Assembly (NCBI GenBank): GCA_037145635.1
Contig: JBBCXB010000003.1
Span: forward strand, 1-64,000
DNA from: JAATFS01 sp037145635
GTDB lineage: Bacteria; Pseudomonadota; Gammaproteobacteria; Xanthomonadales; Xanthomonadaceae
Length of the DNA: 64,000 bases
Direction of reading: 5' to 3'
Under the pieces are notes generated by a model. That model was not told where the DNA came from, ran no database searches, and was given only the letters and a program-made list of their open reading frames with translations. The position numbers and the translations under genes are program-made. Positions 34,340 to 43,700 of this stretch are shown here, in pieces (position 1 is the stretch's first letter; every line of letters begins with the position of its first letter).

Positions 34340-34369
34340 TTACCAAAAGTAATATACCATTGGTACATA
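34340..34369 (+). promoter_or_regulatory. promoter with palindromic operator before the quinone reductase gene
   Basis: TTACCA and TACATA with an 18-bp spacer could be -35 and -10 boxes. An 11-bp palindrome TACCATTGGTA (34355-34365, one central mismatch pair) lies in the spacer, and further ACCA/TGGT elements flank it (341-345 and 372-379). The region is AT-rich compared with its surroundings. It is a plausible operator for the TetR protein encoded two genes down. Confidence 0.5.
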
Positions 34370-34388
34370 AGACCAATGGAGTCCTTCC

Positions 34389-34985
34389 GTGCACACCCTC
34401 ATCGTCGTCGCCCACCCCAATCCCGCCTCGCTCACCCATGCCGTCGCCGGCCGGCTTGCCGAAGGCCTTGCCTCGGTCGAGGGCGCGAATACCTTCGAGC
34501 TGGCCGACCTGGCCGCCGAAGGCTTCGATCCGCGCTTCACCCTGCCCGATCGCGCGCTGGCCCAGGGCAGCGGCGAGGTGCCCGCCGACGTCGCCGCCGA
34601 GCACGCCCGGCTCGACCGCGCCGACGCACTGGTGCTGGTCTACCCGATCTATTGGTGGTCCTTCCCGGCACTGCTCAAGGGCTGGATCGACCGCGTGTTC
34701 ACCCAGGGCTGGGCCTACGCGGCGACGGACGACGGCCGCCTGCTGAAGAAACTCCAGCGGCTGCGCGTGCACCTGGTCGCCCTGGGCGAAGCGGACCAGC
34801 GCACCTTCGCCCGGCACGGCTACTTCGGCGCCATGAAGACCCAGATCGACCACGGCATCTTCGACTTCTGCGGCGCGCCCGTGGCGACCTCGGAACTGCT
34901 GCTCGCCTCCGACCCCGGCTACCCCGCCGCGCACCTGGGCACCGCCGAGGCGATCGGGCGCAAAATAGCCGCGCCGCACCCCTGA
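34389..34985 (+). CDS. flavodoxin-fold NAD(P)H:quinone oxidoreductase
   Basis: This 198-residue protein belongs to the NQO1/MdaB-like flavodoxin-fold family. It starts with the FMN/FAD phosphate loop VVAHPNPASLTH and contains YPIYWWSFPALLKGWIDRVF, the family block around the flavin. It reduces quinones by two electrons, protecting against redox-cycling toxins. The start codon is GTG at 34389. It forms an operon with the TetR gene starting 22 bp after its stop, suggesting induction by a quinone-like ligand. Confidence 0.9.
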   Translation: MHTLIVVAHPNPASLTHAVAGRLAEGLASVEGANTFELADLAAEGFDPRFTLPDRALAQGSGEVPADVAAEHARLDRADALVLVYPIYWWSFPALLKGWIDRVFTQGWAYAATDDGRLLKKLQRLRVHLVALGEADQRTFARHGYFGAMKTQIDHGIFDFCGAPVATSELLLASDPGYPAAHLGTAEAIGRKIAAPHP

Positions 34986-35007
34986 CCCAAGAACGAAACA
35001 GCCGCGC

Positions 35008-35607
35008 ATGACACCTCCCGCCGATGCAACGACGCGCCGCCGCCTGCCCCGGGAGGAACGCGGCCGCCAGCTGCTGGCGGTGGCCTGGGCGCTGATCGCC
35101 GAGGAAGGCACCGACGCCCTGAGCCTGGGGCGCCTGGCCGAGGCCGCGGGCATCACCAAGCCGGTGGTCTACGACCACTTCGGCACCCGCAACGGCTTGC
35201 TGGCTGCGCTCTACGAGGATTACGACGCGCGCCAGACCGCCTTGTTCGACGCCGCCGTGGAGGCGGCCCGGCCCACGCTGCGCGACAGGACGCGAGTCAT
35301 CGCGTCCAGCTACGTGCAGTGCGTGCTGACCCAGGGCCGCGAGATCGCCGACGTACTGGCCGCGCTCACCGGCTCGCCGGAACTGGCCGAGGTCAAACGC
35401 CGCTACCAGCAGGGCTTCCTCGCCAAGTGTGCCGCCCTGCTCGCCCCGTTCGCCGGCCCCGCGGGCATCCCGGCGGCCAGCCTGTGGGCGCTGCTCGGCG
35501 CGGCGGACGCGCTGTCCGAGGCCGCCGTGGTCGGCGACATCACCGGGCCACAGGCCTGCGAGGAACTGCAGCAGACGCTGCTGGGGATCGTGCGGCGGAG
35601 CAAGTGA
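35008..35607 (+). CDS. TetR/AcrR-family regulator of the quinone reductase operon
   Basis: This 199-residue regulator has its helix-turn-helix at about residues 20-57 (GTDALSLGRLAEAAGITKP then VVYDHFGTRNGLL). The remainder is the helical ligand-binding domain. It is co-transcribed with the quinone reductase, so it is likely to bind the palindrome before that gene and regulate both. A decayed paralogous copy of its first 50 or so codons lies at 36812-36965. Confidence 0.9.
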   Translation: MTPPADATTRRRLPREERGRQLLAVAWALIAEEGTDALSLGRLAEAAGITKPVVYDHFGTRNGLLAALYEDYDARQTALFDAAVEAARPTLRDRTRVIASSYVQCVLTQGREIADVLAALTGSPELAEVKRRYQQGFLAKCAALLAPFAGPAGIPAASLWALLGAADALSEAAVVGDITGPQACEELQQTLLGIVRRSK

Positions 35608-35829
35608 CATTGGGTGTGGAACCCGCGAGGCTGCGTAGCGAGAAACCCGCCAGGAAGAGCCATGCTAGGTATCGTTCCGCTCAGGACTTTCGTGATCGCG
35701 TCCTTTCCCAAGGCTTCGTGCGCTGAGGTGGGCATCACACGCTCCAGCGAGGTACGGGAAGGTGTTGCCAGATCGATTGCCGGACAACGACGAGGTGGCG
35801 CGCGTCGAAGCCGTCTACCTCGAGCCACA

Positions 35830-36210
35830 ATGAGCAGACCCCTCACGTTCGCGGCCGTGCTCGCTGGCGTGCTGTGGCTTCCCGCGTGCACGGGAGGCGA
35901 AAAGCATTCGGGATACAACAAGCGCGCCGTGAGCCCGGTCCGGCTTTCGCGCCCGGCCGAAAACCAATTGAAGATCCAGTACGCGGCGCCGGCGGAGACC
36001 CTTTTCTACTCGCCGGGTGTGGACTTCGCCGTCAGAGGCGACACGCTGCGTGTCACCCTCCGGCGCTGCGGCATCAAGGAGGCCTGTGCCGTCATGGCAA
36101 AGGCGGCCATGCCGGCTGCCGAGGCGGGAACCATGGAGGTCACTGTGCCGTATGGCGGTCGGCGTGTCGTCGTCCTGTACGCCGATGGGGAAGAGCAGCT
36201 ATCTCCCTGA
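35830..36210 (+). CDS. small putative lipoprotein of unknown function
   Basis: This 126-residue protein has a lipoprotein signal (residues 1-18, LPAC, Cys19). The mature part is about 107 residues, with a probable disulfide between the two Cys of RRCGIKEAC and predicted beta strands. ATG at 35830 is preferred because the signal sequence starts there; upstream codons are not coding-like. It is the first gene of a lower-GC islet. I do not recognise the family. Confidence 0.6.
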   Translation: MSRPLTFAAVLAGVLWLPACTGGEKHSGYNKRAVSPVRLSRPAENQLKIQYAAPAETLFYSPGVDFAVRGDTLRVTLRRCGIKEACAVMAKAAMPAAEAGTMEVTVPYGGRRVVVLYADGEEQLSP

Positions 36211-36422
36211 GTCACCAGGCGGAAGCGCAGGGCGGCGGAGCGGCTTGCTAAGGCGGCAGCATCTTGGATTGCAATGTGCCCATGACAAAGCCATCTTCGG
36301 ACGAACAATGTCGTTTGATCTGCCCTACGACATGTGTGACAGATGCTGTGCGATGCGCTGGCTTTCAACTCTTGCGCGAAAGCGGTCGACATGGCAGGTC
36401 GAGAACGCGAACTTTTTACCAA

Positions 36423-36671
36423 CTACTCTTCAAACAATCTTTTTATCCTCAGGCAGCAGGGATTTATCATGCAACTACTGACAACCTCCCAGTGCTGACG
36501 AAGCTGCATCCCGACAAGCAAGATAAAAACATCGACCCCGATCGTATTAACGAGCAAAACGGCAGACAACAGCTCTGGATTGGCCAAAAACAGCAGGGCA
36601 GTTGCAAACGCAATAAGTACGCCCCACTTCCTTGCAAAAGGTGAATTCAACTTGTCAAGGATGATGCCCAT
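36423..36671 (-). CDS. small two-helix membrane protein, unknown function
   Basis: This 82-residue protein begins MGIILDKLNSPFARKWG. Two hydrophobic segments (about 18-35 and 37-56) enclose the PELLS turn. GGATGAGAA precedes the ATG at close spacing, supporting translation. Codon usage is less GC-biased than in neighbouring genes, as in the rest of this islet. No function can be given. It lies beside gene relics. Confidence 0.5.
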   Translation of the reverse strand: MGIILDKLNSPFARKWGVLIAFATALLFLANPELLSAVLLVNTIGVDVFILLVGMQLRQHWEVVSSCMINPCCLRIKRLFEE

Positions 36672-36811
36672 TTCTCATCCAGCCTCTCTCTGTTCTGATG
36701 CCACCCAGGTTCTCGCGGCCTTCCGTATTGCTGGCTATGGCCCGACCTAGCCTTCCGCCAAAGTCTAACTTTTTCGCCAGGCACCGGTAGGCCTGCAACT
36801 TCCAGTGCTGC

Positions 36812-36965
36812 ATGAGGCTCCCGTAGATGCAGCGCCACGGCGCGTGCTCCGGGAGGAACGCGGCGCCAGATCCTGGCAATTGCCTGGCGGCCATCGCCCA
36901 AGAAGGCAGCTACGCCCTGACCCCGGACTGCTTAGCCGAGGCAGCGAGCATCCCAATCAGGGTGT
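36812..36965 (+). pseudogene. decayed N-terminal fragment of a TetR-family gene
   Basis: The DNA aligns base by base with the start of the intact tetR gene at 35008. CGGGAGGAACGCGGC is identical in both, and the peptide pieces REERG, RQILAIAW and ALTPDCLAEAASIP correspond to REERG, RQLLAVAW and ALSLGRLAEAAGIT. At least two single-base deletions (near 36864 and 36886) put these pieces in three frames. The match stops after the helix-turn-helix region; the ligand domain is gone. It is therefore a dead, truncated paralogue about 1.8 kb from the functional gene. Confidence 0.7.
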
Positions 36966-36975
36966 TGATGCCGCG

Positions 36976-37249
36976 TCAGCGGTCGCGTTGCATCGGCGCC
37001 GCGCCGGCCATCTCCGTCTCCAGGGCCACCACCAGCTCGCCCTCGCGCACGGCAATGCGCAGCGTGGGTACCGGCGGCGCGCTGGTGGCGTCGTGGACGT
37101 AGCCGACCGCGCAGTGCTGCGGCGGGCGTGGACGGTGCGGTTTGTGCGGCGGGCGAGCCAGCTCGGCGGCGTCGAGCTTAGCGGCTTCTTTGTTGAGCTC
37201 GGGCGGACGCTGCGATGGGCGCGGGTGTAGCCTGGGCCTGGCGGGACAT
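36976..37249 (-). pseudogene. probable coding relic, unknown family
   Basis: The minus strand carries a coding-like frame with PPELNKEAAKLDAAELARPP, then a Pro/His/Arg-rich link and VGYVHDATSAPPVPTLRIAV, ending in a stop at 36976. The only good start, MSRQAQATPAP at 37249, is in a different frame, so a frameshift seems to separate start and body. I cannot name the family. The relic could alternatively be a short intact gene using an unusual start. Confidence 0.35.
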
Positions 37250-37667
37250 GCTCGACTTCCCGGCTGACATGGGGAGCGCCCCGTCGATGCGGCGCTGATG
37301 TGCCTATGAGGCGGGACGCCAAGCCCGGCCGCCGGATTTACGGTGACGGGCTTATTGATACTGCCGGGGGAAAATCCGAGTCAAGCGTCCACTTTCCGAT
37401 GAGATTTTTGTGGCCAGCACTATGGTCGGACAGGGGTTCTGGCTTGGGAGGCAAGAAGAAGAGACGCTGGCGAGAGGCGTCTGGATGACGTCATAGAACA
37501 GCTAAGCGACACCTGGACCAGCCTAGGCCGTAGCAACCGTTGCCCCATGGTCTTGAAGCCGCTTCAACCCCGAGAGGCAGCTGATGCGTTGTGTTTCCGG
37601 AACCTTGACCTCCCCTACATCCGCAGTCCCTCATCCTCCGCTTGACCTCACACCTGGAGAGCGGAAG
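37250..37667. other. intergenic stretch of the islet without a recognisable gene
   Basis: About 420 bp of moderately GC-rich sequence separate the relic from the next lipoprotein gene. Open frames are short and switch strand. No repeats, promoters near consensus or T-tailed hairpins could be supported. The last 50 bases contain GGAGAGCGGAAG, the ribosome binding site of the following gene. Confidence 0.35.
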
Positions 37668-38000
37668 ATGATTAAGTGGATGGGAACCGCGCTGGCCGCG
37701 GCGCTGCTGATGACCGGGTGCGCCAAGGTGGAGGGCGAGAAGTTCGTTGGCCACTGGGTCAACGTGCAGGCGCAGGACGACGTGATGGACATCGAGCGCA
37801 ATGGCGAGTCCTTCATGGTGCGCAACACCACGCCGAAGTTCTTCAGCCGCAAGCCGAAGACCGAGAGCTACCCGGCGATCTACAAGGAGGGCGTGCTTCA
37901 GGTGTCCAACGACGGCGAGACGGTGAACTTCGCCATCGACCAGGCCAATGGCCACCTGCGCACCGGCAGCGACGAGTACCAGCGCGTCCCGGCCAAGTAG
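37668..38000 (+). CDS. small lipoprotein of unknown function
   Basis: This 110-residue protein has a lipoprotein signal peptide (MTGC, Cys18) and a mature part beginning AKVEGEKFVGHWVNV. The FVGHW-type start and ISTRAND-like GESFMVRNTTPKFF pattern suggest a small beta-rich lipocalin-like sheet, but this is only a guess. GGAGAG lies at good distance before the ATG. It borders the islet and converges on recD. Confidence 0.65.
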   Translation: MIKWMGTALAAALLMTGCAKVEGEKFVGHWVNVQAQDDVMDIERNGESFMVRNTTPKFFSRKPKTESYPAIYKEGVLQVSNDGETVNFAIDQANGHLRTGSDEYQRVPAK

Positions 38001-38199
38001 CGTGTTGCGCGGGCGGTATGTCTCGCCTTGCGAAGGGAGTCATGTCTGCCGGATGCATTTATCGTGTTCGGCAATGCGCTTGCGACAGGATCGAGATCCT
38101 TGCCGTCATGCACGGTGCGCGCGACCTGGCTATCCCGGCCGCCGTGGGAAGCCGGTTGAAAACGACAAGGTCGCGACGCGTTGATGTCTTCCGGCGCCC

Positions 38200-40590
38200 T
38201 CAGAACAACGCGCCCTGCACCGGCACGACGGTTTCGGCGGGCGCTTCGTCACTGACCTGCGCCGCTGCTCCCAGCCGCCACGCCAGGCCGGAGATCCGCG
38301 CCGCATGCCGTGCGAGCGCGGCGCGCAGCACCGTCTCGCTGGCGGCCAGGTGCAGGGTCTGCCGCGCGCGGGTGAGGCCGGTGTAGACCAGCTCGCGGCT
38401 GAGCACGCGGGCGTCGCGGGTGGGCAGCTGCAGCCAGACCTCGTCGAACTCGCTGCCCTGGGCCTTGTGCACGGTCATGGCGAAGGCGCTTTCGTGCGCG
38501 GGCAATGCGGCGGGATGGAAGCCGCGGACCTGGCCGTCGCCCTCGCCTTCGAACCAGGCCACCAGGGCGCCGCTTCCGTCGCTCAGGCAGATGCCGACGT
38601 CACCGTTGAACAGGCCGTGGCGGTAGCTGTTCTCGGTAATCAGCAGCAGGCGTCCGTGGAACCACGGCGAGGCAGCGCCGAGGCGGCGGGCGCCGCTGCC
38701 GCTCTCTGCCAGTTGCTGCTCGATGCGGGCGTTGAGGCCGCGCGCGCCCTGCGGACCGGCGCGCACGGCGGTGAGCAGGCGCACGCGGCCGGCGTCGCGC
38801 AGGGCGGCGGCGGGGTCGCTGGCGGCGGCCAGCGCGCGCCAGTGCGCGAGCAGGGGCTCGCGCCGGGCCTGCAGCGGGTCGTCGATGTCTTCGTGGAAGT
38901 GCACGCCGGCCAGCGCGCCGCTGCGCAGCAGGGCCAGGCTGCGCTCGGCGTCGCCAGCGCGCACGGCGTCGGCCAGGGGGCCGAGTTCGAAGCCCTGGGC
39001 CTGGCGGTAGCCGCGCAGCAGGTGCACGCGATGGCCGGCGAGACCGCCGCTGGCGGGGGCCGTCGGCGGTGGGCCGCTAGGTTCGCTGCCGAGCAGGGGC
39101 TGCAGGGCACGGGCGTCGTCCGGGTGCAGGGCGTCGCCGGGGCCGGCGGCCTGCAGGATGGCGGCGAGTACGTCGCCGGCTTCCACCGAGGGCAGCTGGT
39201 CGGCGTCGCCGAGCAGGATCAGCTGGGTGCCGTCGGCCACGGCGTCGACCAGCTTGCACATCAGCGGCAGGTCCACCATCGAGGCTTCGTCGACGACGAT
39301 CAGGTCGAACGGCAGCGGGTTGTCGGCGTGGTGGCGGAAGCTGGGGGCGTCCGGAATCACGCCGAGCAGGCGGTGCAGGGTGCTGGCGCCGGTGGGGAGG
39401 GAGGGGGGCCAGGGGCTGGTGTTGCCCTCACCCGCCCTTCGGGCACCCTCTCCCGCTGGCGGGAGAGGGGAGGCTGAGGCGGCTGCAGCTGCGGCGGTGG
39501 CGGTGGCGGTGGCGGTGGCGGCGGTTATGGTTCCGGTTGCGGCGGTAGCAGCGACGACAGCGGAAGCCTCGTCGCTTTGGGCGCGCTCTGCGGCGGGCGG
39601 GAGGACGTCGGCGGAGGCTTGCCCGGTGGGCATCGACAGGCCGTCGGCCAGGGCGCGGGCCACGGCGCTGCGCAGGCTCTCGGCCATGCGCTCGGCGGCG
39701 CGACCAGTGGGAGCGGCCAGGGCGATGCGCGGAGCCGGGTCGCCAGCCAGCTGCGCCTGGGCGATGCGCAGCAGCAGCAGGCGGGCGATGGTGGTGGTCT
39801 TGCCGGTGCCGGGGCCGCCGGTGATCAGCAGCAGGGCGCGGCGCAGCGCCAACGCGGCGGCCTGGGCCTGGCGGTCGGGATTGGGGCGCGGGGTGTCTTC
39901 GCCTGCGGCTGGGCGCGGCGGCTGCGCGGTAGGTGCCGGGCGGGATTTGCTGTTCGCTTCGATAGCGGCGGGCGGTGGTGCGACGCCCTCACCCGCGCCG
40001 AGAGGCGGTTCCTGCGGTGCGCCCAGCGGATGGGGTCCGCCGTTCACTTCGGTACTCGATCGCAAGGGGCGCGCGCCCTCACCCGCCCTTCGGGCACCCT
40101 CTCCCGCTGGCGGGAGAGGGGAGTCGGTGGGGTCGGTCTGGAACAGCTGGGCGAACAGCGGGGCCAGGGGGGCGGCGTCGAAGGCCGGCAGCGGCTGGGC
40201 GGCCAGGCGGCGCAGGCCCTGGGCCAGGCGGCGCTCGTACTCGCGGTAGCGGCGCAGGTAGAGCAGGCCCTGCTCCAGCACCAGCGGGCAGTCGGCAGCG
40301 GCGGGGTCGTCCGGCGCAGGCTCGGCGACCCAGCGCGAGGCGGCCAGGGCGCGCTGCCAGTCGGCCGGGTCGGGCAAGGCCGGGGCCGGGCCGTCCCGGG
40401 TCTCCAGCAGCACACCGGCACGGGCCGGGTCCAGGCCGGCATGGCCGCTGGCCACGGCGAGCGAGGCCAGGGCGGCGCCGGCCAGCACGTCGGCGGCGGT
40501 GTCCGGGGCCAGGCGCTGCAGGGTCTGGGCGAAGGCCAGGTCGAGCGGGCGCAGGGCGCCGCTGCGCTGGAGGGCCTCGAAAGGGGTCAT
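38200..40590 (-). CDS. recD: exodeoxyribonuclease V alpha subunit (RecD helicase) with repeat insertions
   Basis: This 796-residue 5'-3' helicase subunit of RecBCD has Walker A TGGPGTGKTTTIARL, Walker B VVDEASMVDLP, the GDADQLPSVEAG motif and the C-terminal VHKAQGSEFDEVWLQLP and YTGLTRARQTL. The length exceeds that of most RecD proteins because two segments (about residues 150-245 and 325-400) are low-complexity and each carries the translated palindromic repeat PLPPAGEGARRAGEG. A (GGTGGC)4 run (39496-39519) gives an Ala-Thr repeat in the second insert. The ATG at 40590 is chosen because upstream frame residues are not family-like. It follows recB by 172 bp. Confidence 0.9.
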   Translation of the reverse strand: MTPFEALQRSGALRPLDLAFAQTLQRLAPDTAADVLAGAALASLAVASGHAGLDPARAGVLLETRDGPAPALPDPADWQRALAASRWVAEPAPDDPAAADCPLVLEQGLLYLRRYREYERRLAQGLRRLAAQPLPAFDAAPLAPLFAQLFQTDPTDSPLPPAGEGARRAGEGARPLRSSTEVNGGPHPLGAPQEPPLGAGEGVAPPPAAIEANSKSRPAPTAQPPRPAAGEDTPRPNPDRQAQAAALALRRALLLITGGPGTGKTTTIARLLLLRIAQAQLAGDPAPRIALAAPTGRAAERMAESLRSAVARALADGLSMPTGQASADVLPPAAERAQSDEASAVVAATAATGTITAATATATATAAAAAASASPLPPAGEGARRAGEGNTSPWPPSLPTGASTLHRLLGVIPDAPSFRHHADNPLPFDLIVVDEASMVDLPLMCKLVDAVADGTQLILLGDADQLPSVEAGDVLAAILQAAGPGDALHPDDARALQPLLGSEPSGPPPTAPASGGLAGHRVHLLRGYRQAQGFELGPLADAVRAGDAERSLALLRSGALAGVHFHEDIDDPLQARREPLLAHWRALAAASDPAAALRDAGRVRLLTAVRAGPQGARGLNARIEQQLAESGSGARRLGAASPWFHGRLLLITENSYRHGLFNGDVGICLSDGSGALVAWFEGEGDGQVRGFHPAALPAHESAFAMTVHKAQGSEFDEVWLQLPTRDARVLSRELVYTGLTRARQTLHLAASETVLRAALARHAARISGLAWRLGAAAQVSDEAPAETVVPVQGALF
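39425..39472. repeat. 48-bp REP-like palindromic repeat inside recD (copy 1)
   Basis: CCCTCACCCGCCCTTCGGGC is followed by ACCCTCTCCCGCTGGCGGGA and GAGGGGAG. The unit contains two hairpins (GCCC-TTC-GGGC and CTCTCCCGC-TG-GCGGGAGAG). It is identical base for base to copy 2. Read through recD it gives an in-frame peptide rich in Gly, Glu, Ala and Pro. Confidence 0.9.
39496..39519. repeat. (GGTGGC)4 microsatellite inside recD
   Basis: Four perfect hexanucleotides GGTGGC encode, on the recD strand, an alternating Ala-Thr tract. They lie within the second low-complexity insert. Slippage would change the length by two residues per unit without a frameshift. Confidence 0.8.
40076..40123. repeat. 48-bp REP-like palindromic repeat inside recD (copy 2)
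   Basis: Identical in sequence and orientation to the copy at 39425-39472. The two are exactly 651 bp apart (217 codons), so both are read in the same frame. Both sit in the non-conserved inserts of recD rather than in helicase motifs. Confidence 0.9.
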
Positions 40591-40762
40591 CGGCGGAGCT
40601 CCCGGTGCGTGCGCGGCGCGGCGGTCCGAGGAGGCTCTCGACGTTCGTTGGCGGCAGCCGCGAGGCGGCCGACGACCTCGATGACGCGTCCTGCCCCGTG
40701 GTGGACGGCAGGATTCCGCGGCGCGGACCGCGTCCCGGGCCAGGCCGGCGGTGCGACTGCGC

Positions 40763-43700
40763 TCATGCCATCGCCTCCGGCAGCGCCTGGCCGGCGAACA
40801 GGGCGTCCACGGCGTCCACCAGCGCCGGCTCGAAGCACCAGGCATGCACGCCCGGCGAGGGCGTGCGCGTGGCGTCCAGGCCGCGGCAGAACAGGTAGCG
40901 CACGCCACCGAAGTCGCGGGCGTAGTCGTAGCCCGCGCCCAGGCGGAAGCGCAGCCAGCGGTGCAGCGCCACGGTGTAGATCAGCGCCTGCAGTTCGTAC
41001 TCGCTGTGGGCCATGGCGCGGGCCAGGGCATCGGTGTCGTAGCCGGGCAGGCGGTTGGACTTGTAGTCGAGCACGTACCAGCGGCCCTCGTGGTGGTAGG
41101 TGAGGTCGATCAGGCCGGTCATCAGGCCCTCCAGGCGCTGACGCGCGCCGAAGGCCTGGCGCTCGCCGACCACGCCGAAGCGGTGCAGCAGCGCCAGCAG
41201 GGCGTCGACGCGGGTGGGCCGCATGGCGAAGTGGAACTCCATCTCGTTGCGGCGCTGCGGCGCCGGCACCGCGGCCAGGCAGGTGTCCTCGGGCAGGGCC
41301 ACGGTGAGGGTGTGGCCGATCAGCGGGGTGAGCATGGCCACGCCATCGTCCAGCTCGTCCTGGGCATAGCCGCCGCGCTGCAGGGCCTCGACGATGGCCT
41401 CGGCCTGGCCGGCCGGGGCCGGCTGGCCGGGCCGCCAGGGGTGCCAGGCGGCGAAGTCGCAGCGCTCGAACACGTCGTGCATCACCACGCCGAAGCGGTT
41501 GCCGGCGAAGCGCGGGTCGAAGGCCTCGGCTCCGGCGGGCACGGCCACCGGCTCGGCGGCGGCCGGCTCGTCGCGGCCGCCGCCGCCGGGCACGGTGGCG
41601 CTGGCCATCGGGTCGGGGGCGGCGCCGGCGTCGGCGTTGGCGAGCTGGGTGAAGCTGTAGACCCACCAGTCCGGGGCGATGGAGCGCTGCGGCACGCGCG
41701 CCGGCGGCACCGGTGCCTCGGCGGGCGGCGGCAGGCGCGGCAGCTCGGCCGGCGGGGTGCTGGTATCCAGGGCGACGGTGTCGCCGCCCACGGCGGCCTG
41801 CAGCGCCTCCACGTCGGCGACCATCGCCGCCAGCGCGGTGCGCTCGTGCTGCGGGAAGGCGCCGGTGGCCAGCCACAGCGCGTGCTGCGCGCGGGTCAGG
41901 CCGACGTAGAGCAGGCGGGCGTCCTCGGCACGCTGTTCCTGGCGCCAGGCGGCCTCGGCCTCGGCCCAGGCCGGGTGGTCCTGGCCCCCGCTCCATTTCG
42001 ACGTGTTCCAGCGCAGCCGGCGGCGGCCGTCGGCATGCACCACGCAGTGCCGCCCGGCGCCGCGGTCGCGGCGGCCGATGCCGAGGTAGGGCAGGAACAC
42101 CAGCGGGTATTCCAGGCCCTTGGACTTGTGCAGGGTGACGATCTGCACCCGGCGCGCGTCCGATTCCAGCCGCAGCTGCTGGGCCTCGTCGGCGTCGTCG
42201 GCATTGGCGATGCGGCGCGCCAGCCAGTCCACCAGGCCGTGCGGGCCGAGCGCGCGGGCGTCGGCCTCCTGCAGCCCTTCGGCCAGCTGCAGGTAGTTGG
42301 TGAGCCGGCGCTCGCCGTCCACCAGCGCCAGCAGGCGCTGGCCGTGCGCGGCGCCGAGGTCGCCAACCAGCGCCAGCGGGCCGCCGCGCTGCCAGCGCTC
42401 GCGCCAGTCCAGCGCCTGCTGCTGCCAGCGCCGCTGGCGGTCGCCGTCGTGCTGGAGCGCGGCGATGGCCGCGGCGTCCTCGCCCACCAGCACGGTGGCC
42501 AGCGCCGCGCGCAGGCGGCGGTCGTCGCCCGGGTCGAGCAGCGCCTGCAGCAGGGTCAGCAGCTCCAGCGCCTCATCGGTGGCGAACAGGCTGCGGCGGC
42601 CGGCGGCCACCGCCGCGATGCCGGCCGCGCCGAGCGCCTGCTGGATGCGGGTGGCCTCGCCGTGGCTGCGCACCAGCACGGCGATGTCGCCGGCCTGCAC
42701 GGGGCGGTCGAGGAGCCGGGCGCGGCCTTCGCCGGCGGCGGCCAGCCAGCCGCGGATGGCGGCCACGCAGGCGGCGGTGCACAGCTCGCGGGCGCGCTGC
42801 GCGCTCCACGGCCTGGGCTTGCCGGCGGACTTGTTCCTGGCCGCCGTCGCGGCCGGGGCCGGGGCCGGCGGGGGCGGCGCGTGCCACACGGTCAGCGCCG
42901 GGGCGGTCGCGCCGTCGCGCTGCAGGTCGGCATCGCGGCGCTGGGTGCCGGGCTGCACCGGATGGAAGGCGATGCCGTCGGTGCCGAAGGCCTGGGCATA
43001 GCCGGCCTGGGCGTAGAGCGCGTCGATCGCGGCCAGCACGCCGGGGCGCGAGCGGAAGTTGAGGCCCAGCGGCGGGGCCGGTACGGCGCTGCCGGCGGCG
43101 GCCAGGTAGGTGCGCACGTCGCCGCCGCGGAAGCCGTAGATGGCCTGCTTGGGATCGCCGATCACGAACAGCGCCGGGTCCAGCCCGGCAGTGCGCGCCG
43201 GCTCGCCGTCGCCGAACACGCCGGAGAAGATCGACCACTGGCGCTCGTCGGTGTCCTGGAACTCGTCCACCAGGGCGATGGCGTACTGCGCGCGCAGCCG
43301 CCGCGCCAGCGTCTCGGCCTGCGGGCTGTCCGGCGCCAGGGCACGGGCCACGCCGTCGACCAGGTCGTCGTAGGTCTGCACCCGGCGCTGGCGCTTGAGC
43401 TGGGCCAGGCGCGTGCCGGCGTCAGCGCGCAGGGCGTGCAGCAGGCGCAGGCGGCGACGCGCACGGGCGTCCTCGACCCGGGCTAGCGCGGCCAGGTAGG
43501 CGTCGATGGCGTGGGTCAGCGGCGAGGCCGGGGTGCGACCGGCGAACGCCTTGTTGGTGCCGGCGGTCAGCTCGGCGGCGGTGAGCTTGGCGAGCTTGGG
43601 ATGCGGCGCTCCCCCGTGCTCGGGCGCGGCGGCGAACGCATCCAGCCAGTGCCACAGCGCGGACAGCCACTCGGCCTTGTAGCTGACCTTGCTCAGTACC

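Noticed and set aside
35403..35921. A 172-codon minus-strand frame over the end of tetR
   Set aside because: Part of it is antisense to tetR; the middle looks faintly coding but I cannot support a gene.
36655..36900. Minus-strand frames of about 80 codons beside the small membrane gene
   Set aside because: They overlap the decayed tetR fragment on the other strand and have no ribosome binding site or recognisable family.
38800..40150. Repeats in recD considered as a CRISPR array
   Set aside because: Only two copies, 651 bp apart, in coding sequence and with hairpins typical of REP elements.
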